Below, piece by piece: positions 40,601 through 46,069 of a DNA stretch of 64,000 nt. The DNA comes from Dendrobium chrysotoxum (taxonomy: Eukaryota > Streptophyta > Magnoliopsida > Asparagales > Orchidaceae). The position numbers and the translations under genes were made by a program. The stretch's first letter is position 1, and each line of letters opens with the position of its first letter. Under the pieces are notes generated by a model. The model was given only the letters and a program-made list of their open reading frames with translations, searched no databases and was not told the DNA's origin. The DNA lies in NCBI GenBank assembly GCA_019925795.1, contig CM034314.1:96281264-96345263 (forward strand), in the 5' to 3' direction.

Positions 40601-43600
40601 ACAGTTCGATGTAGGCGTCACACTGCTCACAGCAGGGCGTCGTACTGCTCATAGTGGAGAGAAAATACAAAATACGTTTATGTTTGGCGTTCGGGTGAAG
40701 ACTCACGGCAACTACAAACAAGCGATAGGCGAATGACGTTCGGTTCAGTTAGAAATGCCCTCAAGAATTCCAGTCACTTCATCTCGCTTCATCGGGTTCA
40801 TTGGTTTCCTCTAAAGCATCTTGGCACATTGCACCACTATCCAGCATTGCATCACTATCTGATGTATTGATATCAGCCCAACAACCACAAACATGTTATC
40901 AAACTCGTATAAGTGCCAACCAAGCAAATGCTTGAAAGGGAACAAACAAACATTGACCTTACCACCAGTCTATGACTCTGGAATGCGAAATAATGATCCC
41001 AGTAAGTTCATTATTTTTCTCACTCACATCAAGCAAATCTTCACAGCTTTTTTGAGCTTGCTAAGCATCCTCTAGTCACCATTGCAACCAAAAGGCACTC
41101 AAGTTACCCTAAATTCCTAAGATCTCTCATGAGTGCTAGTAAGTTTCATAAGCTTCACCACTTTGTTTTTCTCCTCCACCTCTTTGTGACTCCTAAATGA
41201 TATGTTATGCGTGCTAGTAAGTTCCCTAAGTTTCAACACTTCGTTTTCCTCCCTCGCCTCTTTGTGATTTCTCAATTGTGCTAGTCAATCCTTCAATGGT
41301 ATTCCATGATCACCAAAAACCTTCCTTGACCTTAAATTGCTTCTATTGCCTCCCGAGGAAGCCAAAAATAACCCTAACGGTCATCAGGCTACTATGCTCA
41401 ATCCTAGCCCACTCCTTAACTTGCTTGGAGATTATGGATAAGCCATGTGGTCGGCTCCCATCTCACAATCAATCTTCAACTGCCACATAAGCAAGTAGGT
41501 TCTTCATCTATCTTTTCTCACTCATTAAACACATGGACCAATCTAATGGCATTGTCAAGGGAGGCCTTCTAGGGGTGTGCATTCGGTTTATTTGTAAGGT
41601 TTGGTTGATGAATTAAATCAATCAATTAATTTTTGATCCACCATAAAAAAAAATCAAAACCGACCAAACTCTAGACCAGACCAAATAGGAGTTGCTTCGG
41701 CTTGTTTGGTTTGGCTTGGCTTGGTTAAATGGAAATTGTCTGTTTTGGCGAAAATCACATAATAAAGTAATTTAGTGTAACACCCAAAGACATAAATTAA
41801 AAGAATTATTTATTTTATCTCTTAACTAATCTACCAGAACCTCTAATCTTTATTTAATTCAAAAGTAGAGCCAGCGGGAGCAAATCTATACATCAAAATC
41901 TTTCACTATTTTCATTCAACAAAATCTAATTTACAATAGCCAAGAGATCACTTATATAAATTTTTCTATCTTAAAACTTCTGACTACAAAAAAAATAAAA
42001 TAAAACACTAAAAAAATTAAAAGAAAAAATAAAATATTTCAATCAGTCTTACTCAACTGGGTCCTGACCCCTTCCTTGACCTGAAATCAATAAAATTCAT
42101 ATAATGAGCTTAAAAAGCTCATCAAAGCTTTCAATGCAAGATCTTGGAAATTAATATGTATGTTTGTTTCAATTAATAACATCAATATTTTTTAATAAAA
42201 TCAATGATCAGTCACAAGTGATACGAATCAAAATGATCAATAAGAGAGAAAACAAAAATCATTACACTAAAATCTATAAATCTTTAATATATCTATATTG
42301 AATAAATACATCAGTGTTGTATTCAGTTATTCTATATTATCATTCTGTCAATGAGATAAATCATGAATGTATATGTGTCACATCAATATGCCATGTATCA
42401 GAAGTGCTGCCATAAATAATCTATGAAATCATGAATGTTGTATAAGTTAAGATGTATGTGCCACATCAACATTTTTTTGCTGGTAGTTGTGGCAAAATGA
42501 TTGTTGCATTATGTTTCTCATGGAAGGAAACTGTTATAATTCTACTCAACTGTTAAGATAATATTTAATCATCTCCAACAGCAAAGTCTTTCAAAAGGCA
42601 AAGGATTTTTGTAGCATTTTATATGAAGGTTATATGTGAAGAAATAGCACTCGCATAACTATCTTCGCTCAGAACAGAACACTGTGACGTCATATATGCA
42701 TGAGAATACAAATAAAACTTGAAAATAATACAATAAGAATTAAATTATAACATATGGATGTCAATGAAGCTGCTCAAGTCATCATTAATGTTCATTTAAA
42801 AACCAAGGAATCACACCTTATTGTAGCCGAGCATGTAGTTGTGCTCGCTGTCTCTGAGAATGGTGATTTTATTTTTATTTTATAGTTGCGTTGAATCTGA
42901 AAACAACTTTTATGCAAGCAGGAAAAGTGCTTTATGTTAATCCCTTTTCAAAACCCATTATGGTTGAAGCCTTATGCAATGAGAATGCCTTTCTCAACTC
43001 CAACTAGGATTGTCAATTTGTCGGATTTTGGTCTGACCTAAAGTTGGCCCAGCCTGAATATGATTAAAATAAATCAGACCTATTTACCATACATGTCAAA
43101 GTTTTTTGACCCGAACCCACATAATCTGAACCCAACCTGAATGATTATTTGATCAATTTTCAATCAATTTTGGGTTTTTAGGTCAAATCGAACCAGACCC
43201 GTAAATTAATTAGATCATATTTCAAATCCGAGCTTGACCCAAATAATAATAGGATCAACTTGAACCAAAATATTTTGAGTTTGGTTCAAATCGGGTCGTC
43301 AGATTGGGTCAATTATTGAAACCCCTACCTCTAGCATCATATTTAACACATTATATGGATTGCACTTCATAGTACATAAAGTCTGGTGGCAGAGTTAAAA
43401 ATAATGATTCATGAAAATGCAAATTTAACATCATATTTGGGTAAATTTTGTAATAGTTTGTTCACAGATCAGTAAGCCTAGTTTTCCAAAGCATGTTTTT
43501 CAGTGCTGTCGGATGGATGTTACAGTCCAAAGCAATACCTAGTCAAGGCCAGAGTACTTGACTTCAGATTAGGGATATCCCGTGCAATGCTTGCAAGATT

Positions 43601-45250
43601 AAAAGATCGACAAATGAAGCAATTGTAGCTATAAGTAGAAAGGTTTGTTCTCCTATAAATGCCGCCTGAAACATGAAGACTCCAAACATTTTGTCGCTGC
43701 AGATAGATAGAACAGATACCCTGAGCTTGAAACATGAAAAGGAATAATCAAGAATACAAGTATTAAACAACAAGTGCTACCAATATACAATACTTCTAAG
43801 AGAGTAAATACATAGCATTTATTGCATTTTGAGAAAGAACTAACTTCTTCCTAATTTAACCATCCATGCACGTACATTAAGTTGATGAATGCAAATTTTT
43901 GGAATATTATTCTATAATCATTCTAAGGTCATTTTTCATGACTTCTGACTAGTTGTAGTGAAAATGTAAACAGGCAGGAACAAATCAACATTTACGATCT
44001 TAGAAAATGATGTTTTTCTGACTAGCTATACAGTATGGCTTTGATTCTTCAACTAAACATTATGATATATTTCAGATGGAGTTCTTGAGCTCAACAATGC
44101 ACTTTAAAACTAAGGCTTCATTTGGTAATATTGTGCTATATGTATGTTGTCCTGTGTTGTGCAAAATAATATCATTGTTACTCAAACAAAAAAAGGCACG
44201 ATGTTGTGCAAGTGTGTTGCATGTGATTGTGAAGTCATATAAAAGGTGCACGCAATGTGTTGGACTTTCAGTAACATATTTTGTGCATAAATCAAAATTT
44301 TTATATGCTTGAATTTTGGAAAAAAAAAAAAGCAAGAGAAAGGCTTTACCAAACGTAGTTCAAGTTCAAATATGATGCTAGAATTGTAAAGATCAAGAAA
44401 AATTTTAAAGGAAGACAGACTAAAAATAGAGAAAACAAAAAAGAGAGTGTCAAGTCCTGCCAAAATATACTTTGCGAGCCAAGTGAAGTGGTAGACTGGC
44501 ATATGGTAGTGTGATTAAATAAAAAAATCCTGACAAAATAATGACAACTACATTATTTGTAAAGATACATACAAATTGAGAGCGCTGAAGACTTCAAGGA
44601 ATCTACTAGTTGAATAAGTTGTATGTTCATTGATTGGGGTCAATCCTATTTTATCAACCCTCATCCTAAACTAAATGCAAACCATTCAGACTCATCTGGT
44701 TTATTACAGGTTGACCAAGAATATCCCATCATTAGATTATTAATTAGACTATTAAGTAACTAAAAGCACACAGCTCATCTTGGTTTGTTGGTTGAGAGCT
44801 TAGGCTTCCAACTAAGAGGTCTTGGGTTCGAGTCCTTGTGTATGCGTTGTGTGTGTGAGTTTGCCTTAATTGGCCTAAATGTCCCAAAAAAAAAAAGTAA
44901 CTAAAAGCAAATGTTAGCCGGTATAACTAAACATATGATGAATGAGCATTCAAACGCACCAATAAGGAAACAACACACAATGAATGAATGCTAAAGAGAT
45001 AAACAAGGGAAGGAAGCGAAATAAGAGGAAGATTACCGAAGAGAATGAAGATAGAGAAAGGCCTGGTAACAGATGCCAGTTCTTCATTTCTGAGCCCTGT
45101 AGATCAGAACGACATTAAATTCTGGATAAGTAGCAACAAATATAAAGGAAAATCCGTGAAAGTAGCTAATACCTTTAATGGTTTAGACCATACATTATTA
45201 TTGATAACACCTAGTTCATATGATAGTTGTAAGGACCCTCCGACAGCCAT
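2419..45250 (-). CDS. MSL2/3-like: MscS-like mechanosensitive ion channel, plastid MSL2/MSL3 group (12-exon gene)
   Basis: Coding exons, in order of transcription, are 45250-45173, 43720-43539, 40042-39922, 39788-39694, 39604-39491, 38447-38387, 17892-17743, 17665-17555, 17259-17092, 17007-16894, 11024-10968 and 3027-2419. They sum to 1860 bp, giving 619 residues, and the phase is kept at every junction. Plant MSL2/MSL3 channels sit in the plastid envelope and relieve hypo-osmotic stress. Five membrane segments are visible near residues 100-120, 137-158, 179-200, 225-245 and 256-275. The pore-side helix holds GGLGTVLLTLAGRE, and the MscS beta domain holds HVGWWSPTIIRGDDRE and VHIPNHKFTVNVVRN. 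The N terminus (MAVGGSLQLS...) is Ser/Arg-rich with few acidic residues, as expected of a transit peptide. The C-terminal 200 residues after YLCVK are polar. Known relatives are about 670 residues. An in-frame Met three codons upstream (45259) is an alternative start. No frameshift or stop was seen, so the gene looks intact despite 20.5-, 7.9- and 5.9-kb introns. Confidence 0.9.
3228..3487. repeat. Foldback MITE-like inverted repeat
   Basis: Two arms of about 120 bp face each other around a centre near 3355. Both contain ggatcaaaatgatc and aactcttta blocks in mirrored order, so a single strand could fold into one long hairpin. It lies in intron 11 of the channel gene. No coding capacity and no certain target-site duplication were seen. 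Confidence 0.6.
5055..5800 (+). pseudogene. LINE endonuclease domain (broken)
   Basis: The frame reads through TWNISSLIGK, then the catalytic-glutamate motif IQETKWVGE, then RNGVCVIIDK, SAYAPQVGLD, GGDLNRYVGRE and IDCFLIRKSDR. This is the order seen in AP-type endonucleases of non-LTR retrotransposons, which nick target DNA to prime reverse transcription. One in-frame stop precedes TWN (at 5084-5086). The usual GGDFNGHVG-type block is altered here to GGDLNRYVG. The open frame 5270-5800 gives 176 residues. It is a remnant, with the reading frame lost in the triplicated segment that follows. Confidence 0.8.
5748..6672 (+). repeat. 311-bp tandem triplication inside the LINE
   Basis: Units begin at 5748, 6059 and 6370 with gtaccaaayatc and share nearly all of their sequence, so the period is exactly 311 bp both times. 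The third unit runs into unique LINE sequence at about 6672. As 311 is not a multiple of three, each copy shifts the frame. The unit covers the end of the endonuclease and the start of the linker to the reverse transcriptase. The copies differ by scattered substitutions, so the expansion is not recent. Confidence 0.88.
6553..8240 (+). pseudogene. LINE reverse-transcriptase domain (broken)
   Basis: Recognisable blocks, in order, are GGKAVGPDDISIEVW, DEWRMSVLILIFKNKGD, YRGIKLMCHTLKLWERVIE, QNQFGFMPGRSTMEAIHLL, FIDLEKAYDKVPREVLWR, ALSPYLFALVMDVLTRHLQ and the active-site FADDILLVD. These are typical of RTE-clade reverse transcriptases. A stop interrupts the frame at 7429-7431, and a frameshift lies near 7640. 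The coding sequence is cut at 8240 by the solo LTR and resumes at 10107. Confidence 0.85.
8246..10100. mobile_element. Solo LTR, 1855 bp, inserted in the LINE
   Basis: The ends are TGATG...CATCA (perfect 5-bp inverted termini), with a 5-bp target-site duplication gcata at 8241-8245 and 10101-10105. Excision would rejoin the LINE frame (...RNEHI / REKVEV...). No internal retrotransposon genes are present, so this is a solo LTR left by recombination between two LTRs. A possible promoter lies near 8480 (ctatttatag). The body contains a GC-rich C-tract region (8711-8752) and short open frames with no recognisable product. TG/CA ends and a 5-bp duplication fit Ty1/copia or Ty3/gypsy; the family is not assigned. 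Confidence 0.9.
8711..8752. repeat. Poly-C tract followed by (CCCCA)n
   Basis: A run of about 21 C is followed by about four CCCCA units inside the solo LTR. It is low complexity and prone to length error in sequencing and replication. The short open frames crossing it on both strands (poly-Pro or poly-Gly) are artefacts of the tract. Confidence 0.85.
10107..10377 (+). pseudogene. LINE C-terminal block, downstream of the LTR insertion
   Basis: The frame reads REKVEVAPVEDKIRESRLRW, FGHIKRWPSDDPVRKV, KKGIGRPKKTWLENIRNDLS and HVADST, then stops before the GGGATAAAGGC block and the TTG-rich tail. The same block closes the second LINE copy at 13759-14087. This is the conserved C-terminal end of plant RTE ORFs. 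Confidence 0.8.
10968..11024 (-). CDS. Channel gene, coding exon 11
   Basis: A 57-bp exon encoding residues 399-417, ILVSCFVKTSRFEEYLCVK, which joins in phase to the exons on each side. The acceptor is ttgcag/ATTCTT and the donor AAG/gtaata on the minus strand. It is isolated between a 5.9-kb and a 7.9-kb intron, both full of retrotransposons. Confidence 0.92.
11684..11709. repeat. (AT)n microsatellite
   Basis: About 13 AT units in intron 10 of the channel gene. Two similar tracts occur at 34592-34634 and near 23225. Confidence 0.9.
12405..15265 (+). pseudogene. Ty1/copia pol remnant (RT and RNase H), split by a LINE
   Basis: Just before the LINE, a decayed F-x-HRDVEDVYMDQS motif (around 12430) is found. 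It continues after the LINE from 14104. Downstream blocks include VLYGLKQSPKAWFG-like sequence (about 14170-14215), SILTINVNELFVTGND (the RT YVDD box, here mutated to NVNE; about 14310-14350), LKYFLIIKV, CKSYKTPIK, and the RNase H-like CDKKSVINITHSNI (15025-15065). Stops and frameshifts are frequent, so the element is long dead. The gag, protease and integrase regions upstream were not recognised. Confidence 0.75.
12447..14087 (+). mobile_element. RTE LINE, 5'-truncated, inserted in the copia RT gene
   Basis: Carries the reverse-transcriptase and C-terminal blocks of the same RTE family as the 4814 element (ISIEVWKCLEDEE, FIDLEKAYDKVPREVLWR, IKRRPFNDPVRRVDV, KKGRGRPKKTCLEN) and ends with GGGATAAAGGC plus a short TTG tail. 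It is flanked by a perfect 16-bp target-site duplication, atagagatgttgaaga, at 12431-12446 and 14088-14103. The 5' part, including the endonuclease, is missing, as in incomplete target-primed reverse transcription. Multiple stops disrupt the frame (the FADD box reads FVDD here). Confidence 0.9.
15266..15960 (+). mobile_element. 3' LTR of the decayed copia element
   Basis: A purine-rich stretch (ttgaaaggaag) just before TGTTGAAGACC suits a polypurine tract and LTR start, and directly follows the RNase H remnant. A possible LTR TATA box, cctatatatacc, lies near 15800. A 194-bp internal duplication (starts 15337 and 15531) expands the LTR, and part of the unit (cccttagattgcaat) recurs near 15685. 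The right end of the LTR could not be fixed. Confidence 0.55.
16894..17007 (-). CDS. Channel gene, coding exon 10
   Basis: A 114-bp exon, residues 361-398, NIVADMRKILAKNPQ through HRRVFLDNINPENQSLL. Phase 0 at both ends; acceptor ttcag/AACATC, donor TTTTG/gtaaaa. Confidence 0.92.
17092..17259 (-). CDS. Channel gene, coding exon 9 (MscS beta domain)
   Basis: A 168-bp exon, residues 305-360. Contains HVGWWSPTIIRGDDRE and IPNHKFTVNVVRNLSQKTHW, the best-conserved soluble part of MSL2/3. Acceptor cctttcag/CATGTT, donor AGT/gtaaga. Confidence 0.93.
17555..17665 (-). CDS. Channel gene, coding exon 8
   Basis: A 111-bp exon, residues 268-304, from IFTNFLSSVMIHATRPFIL to YEVSGTVE. It follows the pore helix and leads into the beta domain. 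Acceptor ttgcag/ATATTC, donor GAG/gttagt. Confidence 0.92.
17743..17892 (-). CDS. Channel gene, coding exon 7 (pore-lining helix)
   Basis: A 150-bp exon, residues 218-267. Holds membrane segment AVYTAVWIAAFSLFMELLG and the pore-side GGLGTVLLTLAGRE. Acceptor atgcag/ATGGGT, donor GAG/gtatca. The intron before it is 20.5 kb. Confidence 0.93.
18485..19140. mobile_element. LTR-like remnant with imperfect GCGCT repeats
   Basis: The downstream half (ggttcttccacgttaaattctggtg and the U-rich run before ttgggc) resembles the promoter-distal end of plant copia LTRs. At 18660-18840 there are imperfect mirrored repeats of the type gcgctacggcgctc and gcgtcgtgacgctt. A tRNA-like B box (gggttcgagta) lies near 18624. 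No ends or target-site duplication could be fixed, so the call is tentative. Confidence 0.35.
19730..19922 (-). mobile_element. 5'-truncated RTE LINE, 3' end only
   Basis: The minus strand reads the family 3' end: AGTGGAGAAAAATGATTCAT, then GTAGCCAACCCCACTTGG, then a (TTG)n tail. It is bounded by a perfect 13-bp target-site duplication, aattcaaatctat, at 19717-19729 and 19923-19935. It lies in intron 6, in the same orientation as the channel gene. Confidence 0.88.
19940..21870. other. Intron 6 sequence without recognised features
   Basis: No conserved reading frame or element end was recognised. The stretch at 20640-21540 is less AT-rich and purine-rich, with minus-strand open frames whose translations show no family resemblance. 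It could be old retrotransposon sequence. Confidence 0.4.
23473..23739. repeat. Array of four 18-bp palindromes (left arm)
   Basis: Units related to CACGCTTTTCTTAGCGTG start at 23473, 23542, 23653 and 23722, so the spacing alternates 69, 111, 69 bp. The first and third are near-perfect hairpins; the second and fourth have lost one or two pairing bases. The spacers also repeat in part (cccatacacgc, ggtagg). Confidence 0.85.
25761..25975. repeat. 147-bp direct duplication in the left arm
   Basis: The block gggccccgRcgagcRtgtt...acacgtgacgtctagggatg occurs at 25761 and 25908. The right arm has only one copy (28248-28310), so this duplication arose after the arms separated, or was lost on the right. 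Confidence 0.7.
26215..26500. repeat. 115-bp tandem repeat in the left arm
   Basis: The motif ccgatgatggtcgtgttgaa followed by caaccggaggggt begins at 26221, 26336 and 26451, an exact 115-bp period over about 2.5 copies. The right arm has one diverged copy (27950-28000). Confidence 0.82.
26885..27535 (-). repeat. 650-bp central segment (copy 1, minus orientation)
   Basis: Lies between the two arms. Its reverse complement is found at 31866-32512 (shared landmarks: the reverse complements of ctatcgattatatcctattg, cttcgtccaagggtacc, tagttaattacccctcccga and gggctccgaaaattc). Read on the minus strand it starts aaTGACATCAAATCCttg, which resembles an initiator-Met tRNA primer-binding site (TGGTATCAGAGCC) only loosely. 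It would fit the 5' leader of an LTR retrotransposon, but no gene is present. Confidence 0.6.
27526..31865 (+). mobile_element. Right arm of the giant inverted repeat (probable large LTR, plus strand)
   Basis: Mirror image of 22431-26880. In the plus direction it runs from TGTCATTGGGGAGCATACGG through the inner region, a caagttcaagt-rich region (29600-30150), the palindrome array (30232-30615), an AT-rich stretch made of aattaattataa units (30755-31100) and a GC-rich region (31180-31830), ending ATCAACA at about 31862. The 650-bp segment follows directly. TGT...ACA ends are typical of LTRs. A 4.3-kb LTR is unusually long but within the range of some plant Ty3/gypsy lineages. Confidence 0.6.
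30232..30615. repeat. Array of five 18-bp palindromes (right arm)
   Basis: CACGCTAAGAAAAGCGTG or close variants start at 30232, 30306, 30417, 30486 and 30598, giving spacing of 74, 111, 69 and 112 bp. Each has a 7-bp stem (CACGCTA or CACGCT) around an A-rich loop, usually preceded by CCCAC. The first four match the left-arm array in mirror order; the fifth has no clear partner on the left. Confidence 0.88.
31866..32512 (+). repeat. 650-bp segment (copy 2, plus orientation)
   Basis: Starts aatggcatcaaatccttgag right after the right arm and ends ctgaattttcggagccca. It is the reverse complement of the central segment, with scattered differences. Together with the arm before it, it has the arrangement LTR then leader of an LTR element read on the plus strand. 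Confidence 0.65.
32513..33700. other. Unassigned repeat-like stretch, possible minus-strand LTR
   Basis: On the minus strand a gcctataaatagg TATA-like motif (near 33030-33045) is followed by a leader-like region, as in LTR promoters. The minus-strand frame 33326-33511 has no recognisable similarity. The stretch joins copy 2 of the 650-bp segment to the right AT-rich edge. No ends were found. Confidence 0.3.
34592..34634. repeat. (AT)n microsatellite
   Basis: An uninterrupted run of about 21 AT units in intron 6. Confidence 0.95.
34857..35130. repeat. Duplicated intron segment, copy A
   Basis: Shares tgtgatcatagg, catacatgtt, gatctatttttacag, atcatcaaatagaat and aaaatgcatg...cagtaaggtc, in the same order, with 38894-39165, and its first half with 38778-38893. 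The unit is about 270 bp, and no coding or transposon signature was recognised. Confidence 0.7.
35770..36119 (-). pseudogene. hAT transposase remnant (BED finger start plus C-terminal tail)
   Basis: The frame starts at 36119 with a Ser/Gly-rich leader, then DKPLWNHVTKLGKTFEGGGN, VSFKCNYCGGTYNGSYSRV. These are the two cysteines and the surrounding residues of a plant hAT BED zinc finger. The histidine half (normally KAHLL...) is absent, and the frame ends at 35922. In the next frame, downstream sequence reads GDVAGDEFECLDDI and LDEPELKGMIFNDDDIEG, an acidic tail such as ends many hAT transposases. The dimerisation domain and DDE residues are gone. Head and tail are joined by one internal deletion of most of the gene. 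Confidence 0.85.
36340..36652. repeat. 47-bp tandem repeat in the hAT element
   Basis: The motif aactcatgaagaacatttgc recurs at spacing of 47, 47, 46, 44, 46 and 49 bp (catgaag or its variants at 36359, 36406, 36453, 36499, 36543, 36589 and 36638). About 6.5 diverged copies. It lies 5' of the transposase start on the minus strand. Confidence 0.8.
37488..37598 (+). mobile_element. Truncated RTE LINE 3' end
   Basis: Matches the family 3' end (agagaatttaacttttaa, aaaataattcatatagccaa, gtgggataaaaa) and ends in ttgttgttattg. It is more diverged than the copy at 37734. No target-site duplication could be read. Confidence 0.65.
37734..37850 (+). mobile_element. Truncated RTE LINE 3' end with (TTG)n tail
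   Basis: Contains gagaatttgactcttaaaag, the gattcatgtagtcgacccca block and gtgggataaaggc, then about eight TTG units. A 10-bp target-site duplication, tcattaccat, flanks it at 37724-37733 and 37851-37860. Only the last 117 bp of the element were inserted. Confidence 0.87.
37905..38000 (+). mobile_element. Probable degraded tRNA-derived SINE
   Basis: Has an A-box-like tagctcaagtggta, a B-box-like ggttcaaattc (37965-37975) at tRNA-like spacing, and an A-rich end (aaacaaaaa). No target-site duplication was seen, so this is a tentative call. Confidence 0.5.
38387..38447 (-). CDS. Channel gene, coding exon 6
   Basis: A 61-bp exon completing Ser197 and encoding residues 198-217, LIQQAQKFFMKKNGSDEARN. 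Acceptor atgtgcag/CTTAAT, donor AAT/gtacgt. It is followed by the 20.5-kb intron. Confidence 0.92.
38778..39165. repeat. Duplicated intron segment, copies B (partial) and C
   Basis: Copy C (38894-39165) matches copy A at 34857-35130 over its length. Copy B (38778-38893) matches the first half and abuts copy C directly. All three lie in introns 5 and 6, on either side of exon 6. Confidence 0.7.
39491..39604 (-). CDS. Channel gene, coding exon 5
   Basis: A 114-bp exon completing Arg159 and encoding residues 160-196, TMDSIVLPSEVSEGVKQRLL then TFVRSSSTVLAFACCLS. Contains the third membrane segment. Acceptor aatag/GACAAT, donor TCAAG/gtaaga. Confidence 0.9.
39694..39788 (-). CDS. Channel gene, coding exon 4, with a GC donor site
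   Basis: A 95-bp exon, residues 128-158, NDNNRKKAGTHFVFDSF then VQPVLLWTGTILAC. The only donor that keeps phase with exon 5 is TGCAG/gcatgc, a GC-AG intron (39605-39693, 89 bp). No GT suits that position. Acceptor cttctgcag/AATGAC. Confidence 0.88.
39922..40042 (-). CDS. Channel gene, coding exon 3
   Basis: A 121-bp exon completing Arg87 and encoding residues 88-127, SFNALLGSSTPLRLAPAIGV then IVFSLWGLGQVMRYGRHIFH. Holds the first membrane segment. Acceptor tttacag/GTCATT, donor CAT/gtatgt. Confidence 0.9.
41133..41290. repeat. 78-bp direct duplication in intron 2
   Basis: The motif gtgctagtaagtt, then cacttYgttttYctcc and ctctttgtga, occurs at 41133 and 41211. Two diverged copies; no coding meaning recognised. 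Confidence 0.6.
41783..42850. mobile_element. LTR-like fragment
   Basis: Begins TGTAACACCCAAAGAC, a start typical of plant Ty3/gypsy LTRs. Further on it shares phrasing with the 47.3-49.9 kb solo LTR (stop/start aaaagctcatcaaagctttc, repeated gtgccacatcaa and catgtatc motifs). No right end or target-site duplication was found. Confidence 0.35.
43009..43329. mobile_element. Degenerate TIR/MITE-like element rich in ACCC motifs
   Basis: The left end AGGATTGTCAATTTGTCGG is weakly inverted against the right end (reverse complement GGGGTTTCAATAATTGACCC). The interior carries gacccgaaccc and cccaacctgaa motifs like the 887-1297 element. It lies in intron 2. Confidence 0.45.
43539..43720 (-). CDS. 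Channel gene, coding exon 2
   Basis: A 182-bp exon, residues 27-87, GICSIYLQRQNVWSLHVSGG through ARDIPNLKSSTLALTR. Acceptor aagctcag/GGTATC keeps phase 0 with exon 1; a second in-phase acceptor, ctgcag/CGACAA (15 residues downstream... within the same frame, at 43703-43698), is possible. Donor ACTAG/gtattg. The sequence is Ser/Arg-rich, as expected of the mature-protein approach to a transit peptide. Confidence 0.75.
44769..44894 (+). mobile_element. tRNA-derived SINE with intact target-site duplication
   Basis: A 126-bp unit including an A tail of about 11. It has an A-box region (ttggttgagagc) and a perfect-consensus B box (ggttcgagtcc, 44825-44835). A perfect 15-bp target-site duplication, aagtaactaaaagca, flanks it at 44754-44768 and 44895-44909. 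It lies in intron 1, antisense to the channel gene. It is a different family from the 2261 SINE. Confidence 0.9.
45173..45250 (-). CDS. Channel gene, coding exon 1
   Basis: Encodes residues 1-26, MAVGGSLQLSYELG then VINNNVWSKPLK, the MA-x-GSLQLS start typical of MSL2/3 proteins. Donor AAAG/gtatta. An in-frame upstream ATG (45259-45257, giving MSA before this Met) is the first ATG if the exon begins at the possible acceptor ttattag/TGCGAC (45291). The chosen Met has the better context (GCAATGG). Confidence 0.8.
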
Positions 45251-45823
45251 TGCTGACATTTAGCTATGATGAATAGGTGATGGACGTCGCACTAATAAAT
45301 CATAAAGCGCTTTAACCCGGTTTTCCAGAGCAATAGTAGGTCTTCTCTGAAAGAAAATATTTGGAGAAAATAAAAGCTCCAGAAATTATCACGCTAGGCG
45401 CGCCAGTACGCCAGGACCTGCCGCAGAAAAACATCAATTTATGTACAGGAAGTCAATGGACCACTGTTTAATCGTCAGAAACGAGGCTCTCTGCTCTTTT
45501 GCCAAACCAAAGAGCCCCAAAATTCAGTAAATCGGTACACATTTGCTCGATTTGTCAATCCAATGTTGCGCTCAGAAGTTCCATGTTTTCAAAAACAAAA
45601 TGAACCAAAATGAAGAAATACGCTGGTACAGCTAAAAAACAAACTTCTTTCATAAAAAAACCAAAACCTCAAATCTACAGAAACAATGAAAACTACAAGC
45701 ATAAGACTGTCATATATATAGAAACACAAATAAATATATCTGCTCTCACTCTTACGTGAACATAAGTTATCGAGTCCTCTCCCACAAATCCGGCACATGA
45801 GAAATCAAAGAACAGGAGCTTAC

Positions 45824-46060
45824 CCTGCAGCCGAGAAATGGACAGAAGAGAATCAAGGGGCGCATCGACCAGCAGGGTATTTCCGTTCTTCGTTGCGTCC
45901 GTGCGGGGGGAAGACAGAAGTGGAATACAGCACGCGAGGCTTAAAAAAAAGCGGTGGATCATAGAGTTCGCGGCGTCGCGGCCGTGTTCCGCCACGCGAC
46001 TGGAATGATGACTTATAGTGTTATCCCGCGGGATTGCTTGTCGAGCTTGCAACGGAAATG
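45824..46060 (-). promoter_or_regulatory. Probable 5' UTR exon and core promoter of the channel gene
   Basis: This is the only GC-rich stretch upstream of the coding start. It ends in a good donor (ctgcagg/gtaagc, 45823-45822) and is followed by a 0.5-kb intron to the exon carrying the start codon. A leader intron is common in plant genes. The minus-strand open frame across it shows no family resemblance. The transcription start was not located. Confidence 0.45.
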
Positions 46061-46069
46061 TGGGATATT

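Noticed and set aside
43733..43735. ATG giving MFQAQGICSIY as the channel start
   Set aside because: It would drop the typical MAVGGSLQLS start found in exon 1, and a good acceptor (ctcag/GGT) lies just after it. Kept only as an alternative.
45045..45263. Plus-strand 72-residue frame
   Set aside because: It overlaps, on the opposite strand, coding exon 1 of the channel gene, which matches the family start and splices in phase.
45693..46052. Minus-strand 119-residue frame as a protein
   Set aside because: It coincides with the GC-rich leader of the channel gene and has a good donor inside it. It is better read as a 5' UTR exon.
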